From contig ARYC01001461.1 in assembly GCA_000711775.1 (NCBI GenBank), positions 31,282 through 95,281 of the forward strand: a stretch of 64,000 bases of DNA. Direction: 5' to 3'. Source of the stretch: Oxytricha trifallax (Eukaryota > Ciliophora > Spirotrichea > Sporadotrichida > Oxytrichidae). Made by a program: the position numbers and the translations under genes. Shown one piece after another: positions 58,620 through 64,000 of the stretch. The notes under the pieces are model-generated. The model saw nothing but the letters and a program-made list of their open reading frames with translations, did no database searches and had not been told where the DNA came from. Numbering within the stretch: the first letter of the stretch is position 1; each line of letters begins with the position of its first letter.

Positions 58620-59205
58620 ATTTAAGTCTTGACCAATGGGGTTTGTCTATTTAGTAAATCTTTAGAGAGTGGAGCAGCATTCTAGTCTCTTGATCATACT
58701 CTTGAAGAATTTGGTTCTGCTTATACTGCTCTTCCTCTTCCTCACCTATGCTGTCATCTTCCTTTTTTCTCTCGCATTCCTCTTCTTGCTGGTGGCCTTC
58801 CATCTCCATAAAGTTTTCATTCACACTATTTTTCTGGGAATCTTGAGAACTGCTGTCGGAATCCTCATTTTCACTTGAACTGGTCCCTTCGTCCATGTCC
58901 ATGTTTAGACCTGAACACACTCCCACGTAGATGTTCCAGTAGGGGTGGTGATGGAGCACTGGCATCTTCTCACTGACAAAGGACTCAACACTGGTTCTAT
59001 CACTTGCATACATCAGCTTCTAGTGCTCCACCTACACTGCCTTTCCTCAAGGATCGTTTTCATATTTGACCTTGGCGTGAATGGTGTTCTTGATGCCCTT
59101 GACTTGGAAGATGTCTCTCACTTTGTACACCTCTCCCTTGCCCAGTGGTGCTTGCTGGTGAATCTGTTGTTGTGGACCCTTGCTTAAATCTGAACTTGAC
59201 TCCAT
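58620..59205 (-). pseudogene. acidic protein, possible chromo-like N-terminal domain, one TGA
   Basis: From ATG 59205 (MESSSDLSKGPQQQIHQQAP) the frame reads GKGEVYKVRDIFQVKGIKN and AKVKYENDP, then a TGA near 59047, then AVQVEHQKLMYASDRTSVES and FVSEKMPVLHHHPYWNIYVG. The C-terminal half has long Ser/Asp/Glu runs (GTSSSENEDSDSSSQDSQ; DSIGEEEEEQYKQNQ). The order of strands and the VKYEN...L...F pattern recall a chromo or chromo-shadow fold, but this is weak. The clear end is near 58620; the frame stays open in AT-rich DNA beyond. It lies 0.4 kb downstream of a transposase in the same direction and is GC-richer than the flanks, so it may be part of that element. Confidence 0.5.
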
Positions 59206-59639
59206 TTTTAATTTCAAACTTTTAATTTAGTATAATAGGACGTCTTGAATTTTAAAAATTGGGAATTAAACTATAATTGGCATATTAAAAATTTTAATAT
59301 TAAAAGTTTGCCTAACTCACCAAATCAGTATTGTAGACGTAGATAAATTCTAGGGTAAAAACGCAAACGGGGACCAGCAAAGATAGTCATTCAAAAGCCC
59401 TTGAAAAGACGCATCGTCCTCTAATATACGACACAGACAAGTGTTTCCCAGGATGAGATAAACGTCATACTAATAGTCACGATTTGGCAAGTTAAATGGG
59501 GAATGGGTGATTCGTGAATTAGCAAAGGGGATAGCCAAACCCAGAATCAATTACAGTATCAGATATCCTGCAGGCTCAAATGTCTAAGCGCATCGACCAA
59601 AAATTATGCGAAGGCGCCTGTGAGCCACTGCATGTCCAA

Positions 59640-61073
59640 GTGTGAGAGTTGCACAGCAAGTGCCTGCACATAGCGCCGCAGCTGCTTCCTATAGCTTATA
59701 AAGGGAGGTAAATTTATTTCATAGAGACAGGCAGGAGCATGGGGTTGAGGCCGCGACACTTAATGAATCCGAATGCCTTTTCCACTGGAGCCATGTCGTA
59801 ATGGTAGAGACCCAAAAACAGGATAGGGACGTTAAGCTTCTACAGGACTCTATTTTTATAGCTGCTGCGGTGGTAGGACGCGTTGTCCATCAACAAGAGG
59901 GAGTGAGCGCCTGCTAGTTGCAGATTGGGTGCCATTTCCAAGATAAAGATGGCCCTCCTCGCTCATACTTATTGATTGTTTCGATTTCGTCTGCATGAGG
60001 AGAGATTTCTCCTGACTGATTCCTTTGGAATTAAACGCTATTGTCCTTATACTTGACGGTTTTGGGTGGCTTGAGATAATCAAAGAAATGATGATTTTAG
60101 GAGTTCCTAATCCTTCTTGATCAAATTTTCGATATCGTAGATTCTGAAATCAGATGGTTTGGCTTTGAGACCGTTGAGGTTGATCTTATAACAAAGAGCA
60201 TTGAGATACTTTTTATCTGAGAAATAAAGACCACAGTTTTACTCCTCTTTGGTTCTAGTATAGTTTTTCTTAAGATCAATTTTGTAGAAGTTTAATTTAT
60301 CAACAATAAGGATTACGGTCTTTTCACTAGGGGCAAACATGAAAACGAAATTGGTCTCACTTGACAAGAATGGGTATTTCTCGTCTTTAAACTGATAGAG
60401 TTATCTTTGATGAAGAATATTGAGAATGTAGTTGTATCCAGAATCTTTCTCCTCATTTTCCACACTGGATAGAATGAATGGCCACTAATTGCCGTCTCTG
60501 TCTTGATCGAAAGTAGAAGGTTACATTTGCATTGAATTTCGAGATCATCGTCTAAACTGTACTCCTTGGAATCTGGGTCTTCGTTGCCTCTCTTGTTGAT
60601 GTACTTGATTCTGCAATCTGTGAGGGGTTCTGATTTTTCGCATTTAGTACTGTATAGGCCCCCACCTCTAGCCTTGGGCGCGTCTTCATCTTTTTGCTCT
60701 TTCGTCACATCTCAAATAGTGGTCTCTATCGTCTCATCTGTCTCAGTCATTCTCAATTTGGCACAATCTTCAAAAATGTAAGCTTGCAGACTGACGTGTG
60801 GAGTTAAAACTTTGATTGCACCTTCTCCTTATAGTGAGTAATAACACTGTCGCCAAAGATGGTTGAAGCGAGGTCAACAATCTCTTTTAGATCACTTCCC
60901 AACGGTCATATTATCCAGCAAGCATCGAAATCGTATCTCAAAGATGGCTTGCTCTGGAATATGCAATGGTGCGAGGAGGGCCCGAAGGTGAAGTGACAGC
61001 ACCTGCAGGACTAGTTCTACAAGAGATGGTGACACGAAGTGGCTGGTAAGACTCTGTTTTCCGGGCTGAACAT
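59640..61073 (-). pseudogene. DDE transposase-like protein, family 2
   Basis: Leftward from about 61040 the pieces are LVELVLQVLSLHLRALLA, EIVDLASTIFGDSVITHYKE and VLTPHVSLQAYIFEDCAKL. Next come DVTKEQKDEDAPKARGGGLY, YPFLSSETNFVFMFAPSE and LIVDKLNFYKIDLKKNYT. The end has LLLMDNASYHRSSYKNRVL and FLGLYHYDMAPVEKAFGFIK, that is, Asp-Asn and Pro-Val-Glu blocks typical of IS630/Tc1-like catalytic cores. The same DNA(S/T)YH(R/K)S signature occurs at 63.1 kb, so this is a family distinct from that in elements B and C. Many shifts and TGA codons break it. Its G+C is unusually high for the window. Confidence 0.6.
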
Positions 61074-61499
61074 TTTATAAGTGGACCTAAGGCAAAATTA
61101 TTATTATTAAAGGAGATAAGTATAAATAAAATTTAACAAATCACGCTTAATAATTTGGTAGCTTTTTATTTTTTGCTAAGGGCCTATATACATATATAAA
61201 CTTCATCACTCTATTTATTATTCAAGATAGGTTAATTGATTTTGGTGGAAATTTAATTTCTAGTTTATGGTGAAAATTTAACCATGGGATAGTTAAAAAA
61301 TCATCTTTAAATTATCAAGTAGTAAAAATTTTGGAAATTACTAGAACTCTACTTTTAAAAATTGAACCACAAGAACAAATATTTAAGTTATGAATACTCA
61401 AAATCGCTTAGAAACTACAAGTGCTAATCAAATTTTAAAATAATAGTAAAAATCAAACTCATTAGATGTTATAGGAAAACAGCAAAGAATACAGAAAAG

Positions 61500-62558
61500 T
61501 ATTTGAGGAAATGACAATGAAGCAAGTATTGGTCCAGCATAGACAGAAGACTTTATCTGTAATTACTGCCTCAAACCATTCAAAAGCTTTAATTCAAGAG
61601 CGAATCACTGGAACAAGACTTAAGAATGCAAAATTTTTCATAGAATTGAAAGAGCAGAATAACTCCTGAAGAAACTTGAATGCCTGGGGTGTCAAAAGAT
61701 TTTCAATTAATCAATTAATTGTGAAAGACATATGAAGAAGTGTAAACTTTTAGATTAGAATTAAACTCCTGGGAAACAATATTTAATTGAATAGAAACAA
61801 ATGGATTAATGCAGCTACTAACAAATGAAAATCTTAAAGTATGACAAGGACGAAAATTTGAAAGAACTACAAATTCCATTACATGTATTTAAAATCAAAG
61901 GAAGTTATATTTGCAAAGCTTAGGAGAACAAATATAAGCAGTACATGGCTCAGGGAAAACCTATCAAGTTGCGAGTAGATGTAATAAATGACGACTTCTA
62001 GTTTAATTTGCACAAAATCATGCTAAGATTGACAAGTTTTCTTTTCTCTATAGTTGTTGAAGATAATCTATGGAAAGGTCAGAAATCGAAACCTTACGAA
62101 TATTTCAAACCACAGATTGAAACAAATACCCCTTTCATTAATTTAAGAGGAAGGAGTCATCTTCTATTGGACACTTGTAACACTTAAAATGAAGGAGCTA
62201 CTCACCTAAGACAGAATGGCTACGCTATAATAAAGACTGTGGTATGGGTTAAGCTCAAACAAAAAAAGGACACCTAATCAACAGCAAAAAACCAGAATAC
62301 TCACAGGAGTATTGTATCATAGGTGTCATAGGTAATTATGACATATAGAGATTGAATTGAATTCCAGATATCATTCGGGCTGAGAGAACAGCACATTCTG
62401 AGAAGCCAAAAGATTTTTGGGGTATCATAGACGATATCTTTCAGGGATAGTACAGACTAGAAATATTTACTAGATCACATACTGATAAGGATTTCACAGT
62501 TCATGTTGGCAACGAAATAGAAAAAGATAATGAAATGATGATAGAAACTTTATATTGA
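61500..62558 (+). pseudogene. zinc-finger MT-A70 family protein lacking DPPW
   Basis: The frame from about 61505 has two finger-like blocks, CNYCLKPFKSFNSRANHWNK and CLGCQKIFNQSINCERH (then MKKC). It then has FKIKGSYICKAQENKYKQY, NLRGRSHLLLDTCNTQ, and LRQNGYAIIKTVVWVKLKQK, the Gly-Tyr...VWVK block of MT-A70. After a shift near 62270 it reads EYCIIGVIGNYD, then a TGA near 62356, then IPDIIRAERTAHSEKPKDFW and QYRLEIFTR, ending HVGNEIEK, the classic MT-A70 C-terminus. Where DPPW should be, the sequence reads VVEDNLWKGQ, so it is probably non-catalytic, like METTL14 or MTA9. It lies between two family 2 transposase genes. Confidence 0.75.
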
Positions 62559-62719
62559 TAATTAATTAAATTAATAAATTTTAACTTTAAAAAATAAGTC
62601 TTATAAATTTCTTTTAAAATTATTCAAAAAATTAATTTATTGTTTAAAGTTTATTAAAGTGATAATTCGATTTCAATTAGAGCTATTTAAATCTCTAAAT
62701 TTATAAAATTTATTAATTT

Positions 62720-63350
62720 ATATATTATCAAACTTTAAATTTAATTTCATTCCATAAATTGAAGGATGCATCTGTATTTACTAATTCAGGTTTCAAATTT
62801 TTATATCAATATTGCCTATTTTGCAAATTTTTGGCAACTTTAGTAGCAGTTTTTCATCCAAGAAAAATCTCTGCTTTGGATGTTTTTTTATAATGCCTTC
62901 ATGAAGTCTTCCTTGCTCGAAGATTATGTGATAGGATTTTAATCCTTTTTAATGACGGCAAATAGTTTCTCAATAGGGGCCCAAATATAATACAGAAATT
63001 GAGAAGAGTCTTAGCTTTAGCATTGTAACAACACTCTTGTGGTAGGTTGCATTGTCGAGTAATAATACAGTATTCATCCTCCATTCATCAGAGTTTTAGT
63101 CTAAGTAATCAATGATTAAGAGTATAAAATAAAGGAAAGTTGTTGTATTGTTCTTCCCAATATTCAAAGTATATAAAATTCTTCCATCACTAAACCCAGC
63201 TGCAATCATGTTAACTCCATAATATCTAACTAGTTATTCATTGCAGTTCCTGGTACCCTACTAACTCCATGCTTTCCTCAAATAGCTTTAACTTTACATA
63301 ATACTGTCATCAATCAAAACCCCAAAACCCTTTCAGTAGTTTGATTGAGT
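62720..63350 (-). pseudogene. DDE transposase relic, family 2
   Basis: Leftward from about 63345 the sequence FGVLIDDSIMQSQSYLRKAW holds the first catalytic Asp. GVNMIAAGFSDGRILYTLNI and NTVLLLDNATYHKSVVTM (second Asp) follow. After a shift near 62985 comes APIEKLFAVIKKDQNPI, the Glu block. The N-terminal DNA-binding half is missing. Beyond 62850 the frame runs into AT-rich sequence. It is similar to the C-terminal part of the 59.6-61.1 kb gene. The next plus-strand transposase starts 100 bp away on the other strand, so the two are head to head. Confidence 0.65.
63316..63331. other. C4A4-like telomeric motif (one and a half repeats)
   Basis: AAAACCCCAAAACCCT occurs at the 5' edge of the minus-strand transposase relic, between two head-to-head transposase pieces. 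C4A4 is the telomere repeat of spirotrich ciliates and also the end of the TBE transposons in that group. One short match can be chance, and in the minus frame it encodes part of GFGVL. Confidence 0.3.
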
Positions 63351-63451
63351 TTTTGATTGATAAAAGTAGACTATTAGTGCATACTTTATTAGGGTTTTAA
63401 TAGGTTTATGTAGGGGTTTAATGTTTAAATATTAGTATTTTAAGTGATTAT

Positions 63452-64000
63452 ATGCGAGGTTTGGGTTCAGTTTATGACAGTGACTATATAGATTTATTGT
63501 TTAAGTTGCGATATGAATGTGATGAATATAATGAATAACTCAAGCCTGTTCTGAATTATACGTCTATAGCAAGGCTACTCCATAAATCTCCAGCAACTGT
63601 GAGGTCTCACTGTCTATTAGCATTGAATTTAAAGAGATAGCATCTTAAATCTAAGCCTAAGAGACCCTTAAAATTTAGCAGCATCATATCGATTATCTAA
63701 TTAATGATAAGACTCTTAAATACTGGGCTCACTTCTCTCTGGCCTAGAGAGCTGTGATGTATCATCGCCAATTTCCTGAGCTTCACATCTCTGCATAATC
63801 CATAGCGAACATATATAAAAAGAATGGAATATCTTACAAGACAGTCAATCGCATTAAGAGAGTGATTGACTTTAATGTTCCATTTTATAAGGATAATTTA
63901 AATTATATATTCGATTAAATGCAGAGGTCTTAAACGCATAATATAAAGTTCATACACGCTGATGAAGCTGTATTTACATTCAATACATTTATATCAAGGT
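63452..64000 (+). pseudogene. DDE transposase N-terminal half, cut by window end
   Basis: From ATG 63452 (MRGLGSVYDSDYIDLLFKL) the sequence continues with YTSIARLLHKSPATVRSH, which looks like a helix-turn-helix. A shift near 63660 follows, then KYWAHFSLAQRAVMYHRQF, SIANIYKKNGISYKTVNRIK, and IKFIHADEAVFTFNTF, which carries the first catalytic Asp. The window ends there. In Tc1/IS630 proteins the order helix-turn-helix, second DNA-binding helices, DE(A/S) strand is standard. One frameshift makes this copy doubtful unless the shift lies at an excised segment. Confidence 0.65.

Noticed and set aside
58669..59187. plus-strand ORFs opposite the acidic gene
   Set aside because: They are Leu/Phe-rich antisense shadows of the Glu/Asp-rich gene on the minus strand.
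1..64000. CRISPR arrays, bacterial operons or ribosome binding sites
   Set aside because: No regularly spaced repeats, and the genetic code and introns show a ciliate nuclear genome.

Overview
The window looks like germline (micronuclear) DNA of a ciliate. It is very AT-rich. Its real reading frames open only when TAA and TAG are read as glutamine and TGA alone as stop. The sequence shows this directly: TAA in the methyltransferase at 20.7 kb aligns with CAA in its homologue at 45.8 kb, within DKQIKEIP, and the Q before MLGRGNR is CAG in one helicase copy and TAA in two others. A spirotrich such as an Oxytricha or Stylonychia relative fits best; another ciliate with the same code cannot be excluded. 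I saw no rRNA, no convincing tRNA and no CRISPR. Almost everything recognisable is mobile DNA or its relics, with a few small exons that may be macronucleus-destined. Layout: 0-2.8 kb, a SecA-like helicase relic ending at a small inverted-repeat element; 2.9-5.6 kb, a minus-strand LINE; 7.3-8.6 kb, an intact 443-codon Gln-rich ORF; 10.4-13.5 kb, decayed coding DNA and another helicase relic; 15.3-19.3 kb, unassigned ORFs; 20.2-25.9 kb, element B, the best-preserved unit; 27.1-27.6 kb, a MITE-like repeat; 29.6-31.1 kb, a long coiled-coil ORF; 31.3-37.3 kb, foldback repeats, LINE and transposase relics; 38-45 kb, a MORN exon, a spliced acidic gene module and a plus-strand LINE; 45.4-52.7 kb, element C, a decayed homologue of B; 52.7-54.4 kb, nested inverted-repeat elements holding an SF3-helicase fragment; 54.4-55.5 kb, an unknown gene; 58.6-64 kb, a second transposase family with an acidic gene and a second MT-A70 gene. 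The main discovery is a composite DNA element present twice (B and C) in the same gene order: MT-A70 adenine methyltransferase with two zinc fingers (minus), Tc1/IS630-type DDE transposase (plus), conserved unknown ORF X (minus), SecA-like DEAD-type helicase (plus). Element B is framed by 43-bp near-perfect inverted repeats and has a perfect 30-bp inner inverted repeat around the transposase and ORF X. A second zinc-finger MT-A70 gene at 61.5-62.6 kb lacks the catalytic DPPW and lies beside another transposase family, which recalls the active/inactive MT-A70 pairs of eukaryotes. My inference is that ciliate germline transposons have captured N6-adenine methylation machinery; function is not shown. 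Many copies carry frameshifts or lone TGA codons and are probably dead.
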